Source: Pedobacter glucosidilyticus (GTDB lineage: Bacteria; Bacteroidota; Bacteroidia; Sphingobacteriales; Sphingobacteriaceae). From it: a stretch of 64,000 nt of DNA. The position numbers and the translations under genes were made by a program. The stretch spans positions 62,001 through 126,000 of the forward strand of contig NZ_DLHN01000037.1 in assembly GCF_002483235.1 (NCBI RefSeq), given 5' to 3'. Shown here piece by piece: positions 16,424 through 24,893 of this stretch. A model generated the notes under the pieces. It worked only from the letters and a program-made list of their open reading frames with translations. It was not told the DNA's origin and made no database searches. Every line of letters begins with the position of its first letter. Position 1 is the stretch's first letter.

Positions 16424-16499
16424 GATTCCGTAGCTCAGCTGGTAGAGCATTACACTTTTAATGTAGTGGTCCTGGGTTCGAATCCCAGCGGGATCACCA
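16424..16499 (+). tRNA. tRNA-Lys(UUU), copy 1
   Basis: The 76-base cloverleaf includes an encoded CCA. The acceptor GATTCCG pairs with CGGGATC, the D arm is GCTCAGCTGGTAGAGC, the anticodon loop ACTTTTAAT carries TTT, and the T arm is CTGGGTTCGAATCCCAG. The acceptor stem contains one G-U pair. It is decoded from its own promoter and closed by a terminator. Confidence 0.97.
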
Positions 16500-16508
16500 G
16501 TAATACAC

Positions 16509-16534
16509 AAGCCTCAGCAAGTGAGGCTTTTTTT
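16509..16534 (+). terminator. Terminator between the two tRNA-Lys genes
   Basis: AAGCCTCA and TGAGGCTT form an 8-bp stem with a GCAAG loop, followed by seven T. It lies ten bases after the first tRNA. Confidence 0.85.
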
Positions 16535-16550
16535 ATCCAAATAAGAAATT

Positions 16551-16626
16551 GATTCCGTAGCTCAGCTGGTAGAGCATTACACTTTTAATGTAGTGGTCCT
16601 GGGTTCGAATCCCAGCGGGATCACCA
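16551..16626 (+). tRNA. tRNA-Lys(UUU), copy 2
   Basis: Base-for-base identical to the first copy, including the encoded CCA, and on the same strand 51 bases downstream. No clear promoter sits between the terminator and this copy, so it may depend on read-through from the first promoter. Confidence 0.97.
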
Positions 16627-16640
16627 ATATTTTCAAATAA

Positions 16641-16676
16641 AAAGCTCTGTTAGATAAACCTGACAGAGCTTTTTTG
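16641..16676 (+). terminator. Terminator after the second tRNA-Lys gene
   Basis: AAAGCTCTGT (16641-16650) pairs perfectly with ACAGAGCTTT (16663-16672) across a 12-base loop, and the stem runs into a T stretch. Confidence 0.88.
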
Positions 16677-16720
16677 CATTTATCAAAAAGATTTTATACG
16701 CTATTTGGGGATCAAACTAA

Positions 16721-16858
16721 GGCATAGATAAGATTGTAAATAAGGAGGTAAAGAAAATGATAAGTTCTCTACCAAACTGGATACCTGGCACACAAAACGG
16801 AAAGCCTGTGAGCGTATCATATAATTTACCTATTCTCTTTGATTATCTAGAAGATTAA
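16721..16858 (+). pseudogene. TonB C-terminal domain remnant
   Basis: The frame after a stop at 16718 reads GIDKIVNKEVKKMISSLPNW, then IPGTQNGKPVSVSYNLPI and a short tail before TAA. This is the last half of a TonB C-terminal domain (consensus P-x-W-x-P-x-x-x-x-G-K-P-V followed by the final beta strand). TonB proteins carry a membrane anchor and a linker that are absent here, and no frame upstream supplies them. An ATG at 16757 behind an AGGAGG could in principle start a 33-residue peptide, but decay of a longer gene is the simpler reading. Bases 16859-16949 hold nothing more. Confidence 0.65.
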
Positions 16859-16949
16859 TAACCGATACCAGCAACGAAAAATAATCATCAATCATTCCAC
16901 CCACTTATAAGCTTATTACTTGAACGGAAAAAATTTGCGCTAACTTTTA

Positions 16950-17240
16950 TTACTTCTCTATCACTTTAGAAACCTTAAAATAAGCTTCATTTTTAAGTGG
17001 CGCATTGCTTAAAGCTTCTTCCCTACTTATTTCTTGTATCACTTCATCTGGCCTCAATACATTCACATGCTCATTCATATAGATAAGAGGTTCTACACCG
17101 GTGGTATCTAATTCGCCTAGCTTTTCCATAAAACTAAGAATCTCGCTTAGTTCTTCAATAGATCTATTTTTTTCTTCTTCTGTTAAAACTAACCTAGCCA
17201 AATGAGCTATTTTATCTACTGTTTCTTTATCAATTTTCAT
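16950..17240 (-). CDS. gatC: Asp-tRNA(Asn)/Glu-tRNA(Gln) amidotransferase subunit C
   Basis: GatC is the small subunit of the GatCAB complex that converts Glu-tRNA(Gln) or Asp-tRNA(Asn) to the amidated form. The 96-residue protein has the typical DKIAHLARLVLTEEE start, the EILSFMEKLGELDTTGVEPL core and the RPDEV motif near the middle; length is normal. The gatA and gatB genes are not in this window, which is common in this phylum. It follows plsC by nine bases on the same strand, so both are likely in one transcript that diverges from trpS. Confidence 0.94.
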   Translation of the reverse strand: MKIDKETVDKIAHLARLVLTEEEKNRSIEELSEILSFMEKLGELDTTGVEPLIYMNEHVNVLRPDEVIQEISREEALSNAPLKNEAYFKVSKVIEK

Positions 17241-17249
17241 CAGAATAAG

Positions 17250-17996
17250 CTAACTATCCTTGTAAATTTTATAATTTAATGCCGAATGTACGATTTCAAA
17301 AACATTATTTTTAAGATTTTCTTCATCTTTTTCTGATAAGTTTTCTGTGTATACCGGTTCATGAATCATGATGTTGCATTTACCGGGTTTAGAACCGTAG
17401 CGTTTACCATCATCCCAAAGTAGCTCCCAATTGTTTACAATGCTTACCGGTAAAATAGGGATTTTTAAACTGATAGCTAATTTAAAAGGTCCATTTTTAA
17501 AGGGATGTAAAAGTGGAGGATACTCATCTCCTATTTTACCTTCCGGAAAAATCATTAAAGACATCCCTTCCTTTAATCGTTCTCCAGCGGTTTTAAAAGC
17601 CCTGTACGATGATATTTTACTTTGCCTATTTACAGGTACATCTATAGTTTTAAAATAAAGAGCTGTTAATGGATTATTCAGCAGCTCATCTTTCCCCATA
17701 AAGAAAAAATTATTTTTCATCAGCATGGTCATAGCTAAAATATCCATATTAGAAGAATGGTTAGCGCAAACAATATAAGTTTTACTCCAATCTATTTTTT
17801 CTTTAAAATGATAGGTGTACCTGATACCAGAAAAAAAACAGGCTAATTTGGCATTCCACTGTCTTATTTTATTGAGTTTATGGTAACTACGCTGATTTCT
17901 TGAATAACCATACAACCACGGATATAAAAGAAAATAAAACAGTAACACCATCAAATGGTAAAAATAAAGATGCAGCTGTTTCAAAATTTGTTTCAT
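17250..17996 (-). CDS. plsC: 1-acyl-sn-glycerol-3-phosphate acyltransferase (PlsC family)
   Basis: PlsC enzymes transfer an acyl chain to lysophosphatidate at the inner membrane in phospholipid synthesis. The protein has an N-terminal hydrophobic helix, the catalytic NHSSNMD (HX4D) motif near residue 85, and the FPEGKIGD motif (block III) near residue 155. ATG 17996 is preferred to an in-frame TTG nine bases upstream. The gene is first in a two-gene unit with gatC. Its start region lies about 40 bases from that of the divergent trpS gene. The exact acyl acceptor is inferred from the family. Confidence 0.88.
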   Translation of the reverse strand: MKQILKQLHLYFYHLMVLLFYFLLYPWLYGYSRNQRSYHKLNKIRQWNAKLACFFSGIRYTYHFKEKIDWSKTYIVCANHSSNMDILAMTMLMKNNFFFMGKDELLNNPLTALYFKTIDVPVNRQSKISSYRAFKTAGERLKEGMSLMIFPEGKIGDEYPPLLHPFKNGPFKLAISLKIPILPVSIVNNWELLWDDGKRYGSKPGKCNIMIHEPVYTENLSEKDEENLKNNVFEIVHSALNYKIYKDS

Positions 17997-18021
17997 CAAT
18001 TTCAAAAATAGAAATTTTCTG

Positions 18022-18029
18022 TACTTTCG
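18022..18029 (+). promoter_or_regulatory. Probable -7 element for trpS
   Basis: TACTTTCG matches TAnnTTTG except at one position and ends eight bases before the trpS ATG, implying a very short leader. No TTTG lies at the expected -33 distance. Confidence 0.4.
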
Positions 18030-18037
18030 TTGCCTAT

Positions 18038-19033
18038 ATGGAAACTGTTGTTAGTGGCATAAGGTCCACAGGAAAATTACATCTGGGAAATTATTACGGT
18101 GCTGTAAAAAATTTCATTAAAATGCAGGAGCAATATAATTGTTTCTTTTTTATTGCAGATTATCATTCTTTAACTACACATCCAACACCAGAAAATCTAC
18201 ATGGTAATGTTAAACATGTATTGGTAGAATACCTGGCAGCCGGCTTAGACCCAGAAAAATGTACATTATACGTCCAATCTGATGTGCCTGAGGTAACCGA
18301 GCTTTACCTGTATCTAAACATGAATGCCTATTTGGGCGAGCTGGAAAGAAGCACTTCTTTTAAAGATAAAGTACGCTCACAACCTCAAAATGTTAATGCA
18401 GGTTTATTAACCTATCCGGTTTTAATGGCTGCTGATATTATTTTACACCATGCTACAAAAGTACCTGTTGGGAAAGATCAAGAACAACATTTAGAAATGG
18501 CCCGTACTTTTGGTAACCGTTTTAACAACTTATACCAAACAGATTATTTTAAAGAGCCTTATGCTTTTAATTTTTCTGAGCAATTGGTTAAAATACCTGG
18601 CTTAGATGGTAAAGGTAAAATGGGAAAATCTGAAGGAGAAATGAATGCGGTTTATTTATCAGACAGCCCAGAAATCATCAAAAAGAAGGTAATGAAAGCT
18701 GTTACCGATAGTGGCCCAACGGTAGAAAACCAAGAAAAGCCTCAAGAAATACAAAATCTTTTTGACTTGATGAAGGTAGTATCAACAGAAGATACTTATC
18801 AGTATTTTGAAACTGCTTATAATAGCTGCACCATAAGATATGGCGATTTTAAAAAGCAAATTGCTGAAGATATGATTTTGGCCACAGCAGATATCAGATT
18901 AAAAATTGAAGATATAGCTAAAAACACAAGTCTTTTGCATAAAGTTGCTATACTTGGGGCCGAGAAGGCGAGAGAAAGCGCATCAAAAACGATAAAAGAA
19001 GTAAGAGAAATAATTGGTTTCAGACCATTTTAA
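18038..19033 (+). CDS. trpS: Tryptophanyl-tRNA synthetase
   Basis: TrpS charges tRNA-Trp. The 331-residue class Ic enzyme shows the HIGH-type signature GKLHLGNYYGA close to the N terminus, the tryptophan-pocket segment YPVLMAADIILHHA, and the KMSKS-type loop GKMGKSEG. The frame is open further upstream, but ATG 18038 gives the standard start ETVVSGIRSTG; the longer version would run into plsC and its promoter. It is followed 48 bases later by a deoxynucleoside kinase gene on the same strand. Confidence 0.96.
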   Translation: METVVSGIRSTGKLHLGNYYGAVKNFIKMQEQYNCFFFIADYHSLTTHPTPENLHGNVKHVLVEYLAAGLDPEKCTLYVQSDVPEVTELYLYLNMNAYLGELERSTSFKDKVRSQPQNVNAGLLTYPVLMAADIILHHATKVPVGKDQEQHLEMARTFGNRFNNLYQTDYFKEPYAFNFSEQLVKIPGLDGKGKMGKSEGEMNAVYLSDSPEIIKKKVMKAVTDSGPTVENQEKPQEIQNLFDLMKVVSTEDTYQYFETAYNSCTIRYGDFKKQIAEDMILATADIRLKIEDIAKNTSLLHKVAILGAEKARESASKTIKEVREIIGFRPF

Positions 19034-19081
19034 TTTTAATTTAGAGAAATTAGAGCATTTTTTTCAGAACAATAAAGCATT

Positions 19082-19699
19082 ATGCATATAGCCGTTGTTG
19101 GTAATATAGGAGCCGGAAAAACCACCCTTACCGAATTATTAGCCAAAAATTATAATTGGGAAGCCATGTTTGAGGCTGTTGATAACAATCCGTATTTAGA
19201 AGATTTTTATAGCGACATGAAAAGATGGAGCTTTAATTTACAGATTTACTTCTTAAACAGTAGGTTTCAGCAGATTAGAGATATCCAAAGTAGCAACAAA
19301 AACATCATACAAGACCGTACCATTTATGAGGATGCCTATATTTTTGCTGAGAATCTTCATGAAATGGGCTTAATGACCAGTAGAGATTACGAAAACTATC
19401 AATCTATCTTTGATAATATTACAGCTTATATTAAACCGCCTGATTTATTAATTTATTTAAAAGCATCCGTACCTACTTTGGTAGAAAATATACAAAGAAG
19501 AGGACGCGAATATGAGGCAAGTATACGTTTAGATTATCTACAGAAACTAAATGAGAAGTACGATAAATGGATTAAAAGCTATAAATCAGGAAAATTACTC
19601 ATTTTGGATAAAGATAAACTTGATTTTGCTAATAAACCAGATGATTTAAGTATCGTTATAGAAAGTATAGAAAGAGAAATTAACGGTTTATTTAAATAA
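19082..19699 (+). CDS. Deoxynucleoside kinase
   Basis: The 205-residue protein belongs to the dNK family that phosphorylates deoxynucleosides for salvage. The P loop GNIGAGKTTL is at residues 7-16, EAVDNNPYLEDFY follows, and the catalytic DRTIYEDAYIFA motif is near residue 80. The lid region RRGREYEASIRLDYL holds the Arg residues that contact phosphates. Bacterial members prefer deoxyadenosine or deoxyguanosine, but the substrate cannot be read here. The kdsB gene begins six bases after the stop, so the two are probably cotranscribed. Confidence 0.93.
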   Translation: MHIAVVGNIGAGKTTLTELLAKNYNWEAMFEAVDNNPYLEDFYSDMKRWSFNLQIYFLNSRFQQIRDIQSSNKNIIQDRTIYEDAYIFAENLHEMGLMTSRDYENYQSIFDNITAYIKPPDLLIYLKASVPTLVENIQRRGREYEASIRLDYLQKLNEKYDKWIKSYKSGKLLILDKDKLDFANKPDDLSIVIESIEREINGLFK

Positions 19700-19705
19700 T
19701 TTTTA

Positions 19706-20458
19706 ATGAAAATATTAGGTGTTATCCCTGCCAGATTTGCTTCTACCCGTTTTCCGGGTAAACCTTTGATAGATTTAGCAGGAAAATCCATGATCCAAAG
19801 GGTTTATGAGCAAACACAGCAGGCCAGCTCTTTGGCTGATGTTATTGTAGCTACAGATGATACCAAAATATTTCAAGCCGTTAAACAATTTGGCGGAAAT
19901 GTTATCATGACTGCCGACACACACATAAGTGGAACCGATAGATGTGCAGAAGTTGCCCAAAAAGTAAGTGGTTTTGATGCCCTGATAAATATTCAAGGTG
20001 ATGAACCTTTGATAGACCCTAATCAGATTAATTTAGTAGCAGGCTGCTTCAATGATATATCAACCCAGATAGCTACTCTGGTTAAAAAGATTGAAACTTA
20101 TGAGGAGCTTTATAATTTTAACACCCCAAAGGTGTTATTAAATAACAAAAAAGAGGCTATATATTTTAGCAGACAAACGCTACCCTATGTAAGAGATGTA
20201 GAATCTACCAAATGGCTAGAAAAACATACTTTTTATAAGCATATAGGCATTTACGGATACAAAACACCTACTTTAAGTATCATCTCTCAGTTAGAAATAG
20301 GTAGTTTAGAAAAAGCCGAGGGCTTAGAGCAATTAAGATGGATAGAAAACGGTTTTAATATTAAAGTTGCCATCACACAAACAGATACTTTAGCTATTGA
20401 TACTCCTGCTGATGTTAACAAAGTTTTAGAAGCTATTAAGAATGATAAGGTATCGTAA
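19706..20458 (+). CDS. kdsB: 3-deoxy-manno-octulosonate cytidylyltransferase
   Basis: KdsB activates Kdo as CMP-Kdo for lipopolysaccharide core synthesis. The 250-residue protein has the start ILGVIPARFASTRFPGKPL, the VATDD nucleotide-binding motif, SGTDRCAEV, and the NIQGDEPLI metal-binding segment, all family hallmarks. Length is normal. Presence of kdsB and lptD in the window shows a Gram-negative, LPS-making envelope. Its end overlaps the convergent histidine kinase gene by 23 bases. Confidence 0.96.
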   Translation: MKILGVIPARFASTRFPGKPLIDLAGKSMIQRVYEQTQQASSLADVIVATDDTKIFQAVKQFGGNVIMTADTHISGTDRCAEVAQKVSGFDALINIQGDEPLIDPNQINLVAGCFNDISTQIATLVKKIETYEELYNFNTPKVLLNNKKEAIYFSRQTLPYVRDVESTKWLEKHTFYKHIGIYGYKTPTLSIISQLEIGSLEKAEGLEQLRWIENGFNIKVAITQTDTLAIDTPADVNKVLEAIKNDKVS

Positions 20459-21710
20459 TTTTAAATTGCGTACCCGGGTTTAAATTTTCATATCCGATAC
20501 TTCCCTTTTTATACTCGATAATCTTTTTAATCAAATACAATCCTAAGCCGTTACCATCAGACTTTACATTTCCGCGATAATACATAGTAAAAATATGGTC
20601 TTTTATCTGGTCTGATATTCCCTCACCATCATCCTCAACTATTATCGTTAAATGATGATTTGATAAAGATAAACTTGCTTTTATATTAGCTACATGATGA
20701 GAATATTTAATACTATTCTCAATAAGATTTTCCATGATAACACTTAACAAAAATCTACTAAAAATTAATGGTTTTTGTATATGATCTATCAATTGTAGGT
20801 TTACTTTTTTCGTTTTGGAAACTTCTTCTAATTGCGCTTTAAGTTCGGTTATAAAATTTGGCAGGTTAATTTCTTCATTTTCATGGATTTCTAAAGAGGA
20901 TAAAGCGTTAAGCTTATACAACATCCTGTACAAACCTTTTACAGAAAGTTCTATATAGCCAAGCAAATCTAGCATCTGGCTACCATCTTGAGTTTCTTTG
21001 AGTAAATTAACCACACCATGTATGTTGGTTAATGGAGCTCTAAAATCGTGAGAGGTATGGTAAAACAGTGTTTTTAACTCTTTATTGATATTATTTAAAT
21101 CTTCTGTTCTCTGCTCTATCCTACTTTCTAACTCTTCTTTTAACACCTTTATCTGAGCATTTTGCGCACTCATTTGTTGATGTTGATGCTCTAAACTCTC
21201 CACCAAAAAAAGCTGATGGAGTTTATGACATAAAGTATCTGCTATAAGCTTTAAGAAATTAAAGTCTTCATCTAATTCTGGATATTCATGAATGTATCCT
21301 ACAGTGATGACCATTTGTACATCTTTAAAACCAGATAACGGTAAGGCTAGTATTGCTTTAAAGGGGCTTGCTAAATTATCGATACCAAAAAAAGGGATAT
21401 TAAACCTCAACATATCGGCCTTATGACTGCAATAGATAGATTTTCCATCCATAAAAATCTTATGTTCGGCTCGTTTATCTACAAAGTTTAAAGATGTAGC
21501 ATCTATATCTCTAACTTGATGAGATGTCCAGTATTTACCCTTGTAATTAAAGCAGAATTTTATTGCAGAGCCTCTTAAAAGAGAGAAGATATAGGAATTT
21601 AGTACCCCCTCTATCTCATCCACATGAGTACATTTATTCAGTGTGGTTAAAAATAAGTGAAATACATCATTCCTCTCTGATTTAATGGTGCTCAGAGAAA
21701 AATAGTTCAT
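20436..21710 (-). CDS. Sensor histidine kinase with GAF-like N terminus (orphan)
   Basis: The protein has about 170 N-terminal residues resembling a GAF sensor domain, a coiled-coil linker (LEHQHQQMSAQNAQIKVLKEE), then a HisKA domain with the phosphorylated His in FYHTSHDFRAPLTN. The ATPase domain shows the N box ENLIENSIKYSHH, G1 box EDDGEGISD and G2 box GNGLGLYLIKK. There are no membrane segments, so it senses a cytoplasmic signal. ATG 21710 is used; a TTG 36 bases upstream is possible. No response regulator gene is near. It is convergent with kdsB and overlaps it. Confidence 0.88.
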   Translation of the reverse strand: MNYFSLSTIKSERNDVFHLFLTTLNKCTHVDEIEGVLNSYIFSLLRGSAIKFCFNYKGKYWTSHQVRDIDATSLNFVDKRAEHKIFMDGKSIYCSHKADMLRFNIPFFGIDNLASPFKAILALPLSGFKDVQMVITVGYIHEYPELDEDFNFLKLIADTLCHKLHQLFLVESLEHQHQQMSAQNAQIKVLKEELESRIEQRTEDLNNINKELKTLFYHTSHDFRAPLTNIHGVVNLLKETQDGSQMLDLLGYIELSVKGLYRMLYKLNALSSLEIHENEEINLPNFITELKAQLEEVSKTKKVNLQLIDHIQKPLIFSRFLLSVIMENLIENSIKYSHHVANIKASLSLSNHHLTIIVEDDGEGISDQIKDHIFTMYYRGNVKSDGNGLGLYLIKKIIEYKKGSIGYENLNPGTQFKITIPYHS

Positions 21711-21780
21711 TGTTGAGCGTGTTAATTTTGTATTAAATCTAAACAATTTAATTCATAATATTTTGTTTTACTATTAAGAT

Positions 21781-22680
21781 TTAATGTAAAGGTCTAGGCT
21801 TAACCATACCACCGTAAGTATCATCAACAGTATGCATTACAATAAATGCCTGCTTATCTATACTTTTAACCAAATTTTTTAATCTGGTTACCTCTAATCT
21901 GGTAACTACGGTAAAGACAATGTTTAAACCTCTTTCTTCTAATGGCACATTCTTTACATAGCCACGTTCACCTTTGTAAATGGTGACAGCTCTTCCCATA
22001 ATTTTAATAACAGCTTGTCTAATCTCCTCACTCTCGGCAGAAATTATGGTTACACCAATATACTCCTCAATACCATGAATGATAAAATCAACGGTTTTAG
22101 AGGCCGCTAAATAAGTTAATATCGCATACAAAGCTGTTTCTATATTGATTAAAAAAGCAGCAAATCCAAAAATGATGATATTAAATAACAAGATGATATC
22201 GCCAACACTTAAACTTATTTTTCTACTTAAATAAAGAGCCAAAACTTCTGTACCATCAATTACAGCCCCACCCCTGATGGTTAAACCAATGCCTGCACCC
22301 AGAAAAAATCCTCCAAAAACAGAAATCAATAGTTTATCTGTAGTAACGATAGGATAAAAATTAAAACTAAGCATAATAGCAAGGCCTGTAATGGCCAGAA
22401 TAGTTTTGATAGCAAAAGCCCTTGATATTTGTTTAGAGCCTAGCAATACAAATGGAATATTAACCAATACAACCCAAATAGAAAGCGGAATACCTCCTAA
22501 AATATACAACATCAAAGAGATTCCCATTGCACCGCCATCCAAAAAATGATTGGGAAGTAAAAAACTTTTTAAGCCAAAAGCTGCGGAAGATATACCTAAG
22601 ACCACAAACAAAGTCTCTTTTATAAAAACTTTAGGGTCTGATTTTTGATAAGCGTACTTAACTTTCTTTTTTACTCTCAT
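21781..22680 (-). CDS. YitT family membrane protein (DUF161 plus DUF2179)
   Basis: The 299-residue protein has five to six hydrophobic segments beginning near residue 20, the SFLLPNHFLDGGAMGISLML and VIDGTEVLALYLSRK motifs of DUF161, and a soluble C-terminal DUF2179 domain (TIYKGERGYVKN, VVTRLEVTRLKNLV). YitT proteins are found in most bacteria, and their transport or sensing role is not established. It stands divergent from the aldehyde dehydrogenase gene; the 58-base gap would hold both promoters. Confidence 0.88.
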   Translation of the reverse strand: MRVKKKVKYAYQKSDPKVFIKETLFVVLGISSAAFGLKSFLLPNHFLDGGAMGISLMLYILGGIPLSIWVVLVNIPFVLLGSKQISRAFAIKTILAITGLAIMLSFNFYPIVTTDKLLISVFGGFFLGAGIGLTIRGGAVIDGTEVLALYLSRKISLSVGDIILLFNIIIFGFAAFLINIETALYAILTYLAASKTVDFIIHGIEEYIGVTIISAESEEIRQAVIKIMGRAVTIYKGERGYVKNVPLEERGLNIVFTVVTRLEVTRLKNLVKSIDKQAFIVMHTVDDTYGGMVKPRPLH

Positions 22681-22738
22681 TAGCGCTTTAAAATAACAAA
22701 TTTTGTAAGTAAAGCTGAGATTTTTTATTAAAATAGTT

Positions 22739-24109
22739 ATGAATTTAAAAAGTATTAACCCTTACAACGGAAAGCAACTTGCTAGTTACAAACAACATAA
22801 CCAAAAACAGCTAGCAAATAAAGTTCAACAAGCACAGCAAGCGTGGATAAACTATCAGCAAACAACCATATCGCAAAGGGCAGTTTGGATGAATAACCTA
22901 GCTCAACAACTTATTCATCAGCAAGAGCATTTGGCAAAACTTGTTACAGAAGAGATGGGAAAACCTATAGCAGACGGTATTGCAGAAGTAAAAAAATGCG
23001 CATCTGTATGTGAGTATTATGCCAAACATGCCGAAGAATTTCTTAAAGATGAAATGGTTGATACCGATGCTAAAAAAAGTTTTATCAGCTACCAACCCTT
23101 GGGTATTATTTTGGCCATTATGCCTTGGAATTTCCCTTATTGGCAAGTTTTTAGATTCCTCGCTCCAGCATTAATGGCTGGCAATGCTGGTTTATTAAAA
23201 CATGCCTCAAATGTTAGTGCTTGTGCTTTGGCTATAGAAAAACTGGTTGATGCCGCAGGCTTCCCAAAAGGTATTTTTCAAACTTTGCTTTGTGATAGTA
23301 AAAACTCAGCAGTGGTGATAGAAAATCCGCTAGTAAAAGCTATCACTTTAACCGGAAGTACGCAAGCCGGTATACAAGTAGCTAAAAAAGCTGGCGAATT
23401 ACTTAAAAAGACAGTTTTAGAACTTGGAGGTAGCGACCCTTATATTATTCTTGAAGATGCTGACCTAGAGCAAGCTGCTGAAATATGTGTAAATTCACGC
23501 CTAATCAATAACGGACAAAGCTGTATTGCAGCTAAACGTTTTATTGTGGTGAAAACTGTTGAAAAAGCTTTTACTGCACTTTTTTTATCCAAAATGAAGT
23601 CTAAAAGATATGGTAATCCCTTAGAGAAAGGTATAGATTTAGGCCCTATGGCCAGAACAGATCTTAGAGATGAATTACACCAACAAGTAACAGAAAGCAT
23701 CGAGAAAGGTGCAAAATGTATTTTAGGAGGCTTTATTCCAGAAGGCAAAGGAGCTTTTTATCCACCAACGGTACTCACAAATGTAAAAAAAGGAATGCCT
23801 GCTTATGATGATGAACTATTTGGACCAGTTTCCGCTATGATAACTGCCAAAAATGAAGAAGATGCTATCAAGCTAGCTAATGATACTTGTTTTGGATTAG
23901 GAGGAGCTATTTTCACTAAAGACTTAGCTAAAGGAGAACAGATAGCTAAAGAAAAACTACAAGCAGGTTCTTGCTTTGTAAATAGTTTGGTAAAGTCTGA
24001 CCCTAGATTACCTTTCGGCGGAATTAACCAATCTGGCTATGGTAGGGAGTTAAGCTTAATTGGGATGAGAGAGTTTTTGAATATTAAAACCGTTTATATT
24101 CAAGAATAA
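22739..24109 (+). CDS. NAD(P)-dependent aldehyde dehydrogenase, succinate-semialdehyde type
   Basis: The 456-residue protein has the aldehyde dehydrogenase fold: PWNFPYWQVFRFLAPALMAGN in the cofactor region, the general base Glu228 in LELGGSDPY, and the nucleophile Cys262 in NNGQSCIAAKRF. The C terminus PFGGINQSGYGRELS is typical of the short, single-domain members related to GabD/Sad. The best match by memory is succinate-semialdehyde dehydrogenase, but no GABA genes are nearby, so the substrate is inferred. The upstream region shares a 58-base gap with yitT. Confidence 0.88.
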   Translation: MNLKSINPYNGKQLASYKQHNQKQLANKVQQAQQAWINYQQTTISQRAVWMNNLAQQLIHQQEHLAKLVTEEMGKPIADGIAEVKKCASVCEYYAKHAEEFLKDEMVDTDAKKSFISYQPLGIILAIMPWNFPYWQVFRFLAPALMAGNAGLLKHASNVSACALAIEKLVDAAGFPKGIFQTLLCDSKNSAVVIENPLVKAITLTGSTQAGIQVAKKAGELLKKTVLELGGSDPYIILEDADLEQAAEICVNSRLINNGQSCIAAKRFIVVKTVEKAFTALFLSKMKSKRYGNPLEKGIDLGPMARTDLRDELHQQVTESIEKGAKCILGGFIPEGKGAFYPPTVLTNVKKGMPAYDDELFGPVSAMITAKNEEDAIKLANDTCFGLGGAIFTKDLAKGEQIAKEKLQAGSCFVNSLVKSDPRLPFGGINQSGYGRELSLIGMREFLNIKTVYIQE

Positions 24110-24178
24110 GTAAAACCCAAAGATATACAACATCGTAAATGACATTAGTAAAATTGATACTAAATCAATAATTATAGC

Positions 24179-24787
24179 ATGCAAGAAAGCAAAGAAGCAC
24201 TCATTATATTCCTCAAATATCCAGAACTAGGCCGAGCAAAAACCAGATTGGCAGCAAGTATTGGAAATGAAAAAGCACTTAAAGTATATATTGAACTTTT
24301 AAATAATACAAATCTGATTACTAGAAATTTAAAAATAGATAAGTTTCTTTATTATGACAAGGTGTCAGAGAAAAAATTAGATTGGAAGGAAGGGAATTAT
24401 ACCCATGCCTATCAGATAGAAAGTGATTTGGGTGGCAGAATGGCCCAAGCCTTTGAAGACATTTTTAACAAAGGGTATGAACAGGTTATCATTATGGGAT
24501 CTGACTGTTATGATTTAAGTAGCCATATTATTGAAGAAGCCTTTAAAACACTTCAAAATCATGATGTTGTACTTGGACCAGCAAAAGATGGTGGCTATTA
24601 TCTAATTGGATTAAGTAAAATGAATAAACAACTTTTTACGGAGATTGAATGGAGTACGGAACAAGTATTGAAGAGTACTGTACAGAAGTGTAAAGCAGCC
24701 AATTTATCTTATCACTTACTAAAAACCTTATCAGATATTGATACTGTTGAAGACCTTACCCCTCACCTAAAGCATATTATTAAATAA
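24179..24787 (+). CDS. DUF2064 / TIGR04282-type glycosyltransferase
   Basis: The 202-residue protein matches the DUF2064 family: LIIFLKYPELGRAKTRLA at the N terminus, the metal site segment IIMGSDCYDLSSHII and GPAKDGGYYLIGL. The fold is GT-A-like. Some members are assigned to arsenosugar synthesis, but no radical SAM or arsenite methyltransferase gene is near, so that role is not supported here. The gap of 106 bases to the next gene contains the queG promoter. Confidence 0.85.
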   Translation: MQESKEALIIFLKYPELGRAKTRLAASIGNEKALKVYIELLNNTNLITRNLKIDKFLYYDKVSEKKLDWKEGNYTHAYQIESDLGGRMAQAFEDIFNKGYEQVIIMGSDCYDLSSHIIEEAFKTLQNHDVVLGPAKDGGYYLIGLSKMNKQLFTEIEWSTEQVLKSTVQKCKAANLSYHLLKTLSDIDTVEDLTPHLKHIIK

Positions 24788-24881
24788 AACACATATATAC
24801 CTGAACTACAATACTAATTAACTTTTAAGAAACACAAATTACAGGTCTAGTAGCTAAAGATTATATCTAAAATCTTTAAGC

Positions 24882-24889
24882 TATCTTTG
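24882..24889 (+). promoter_or_regulatory. -7 element (TATCTTTG) overlapping the queG start
   Basis: This exact TAnnTTTG match ends four bases before the GTG start of queG, so the transcript would be leaderless or nearly so if the GTG is used. No TTTG is seen at the -33 position. Confidence 0.55.
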
Positions 24890-24893
24890 TAAA

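Noticed and set aside
24179..24787. Assignment of the DUF2064 protein to arsenosugar synthesis.
   Set aside because: The family name suggests it, but no arsenite methyltransferase or radical SAM partner gene is present; only the family call is kept.
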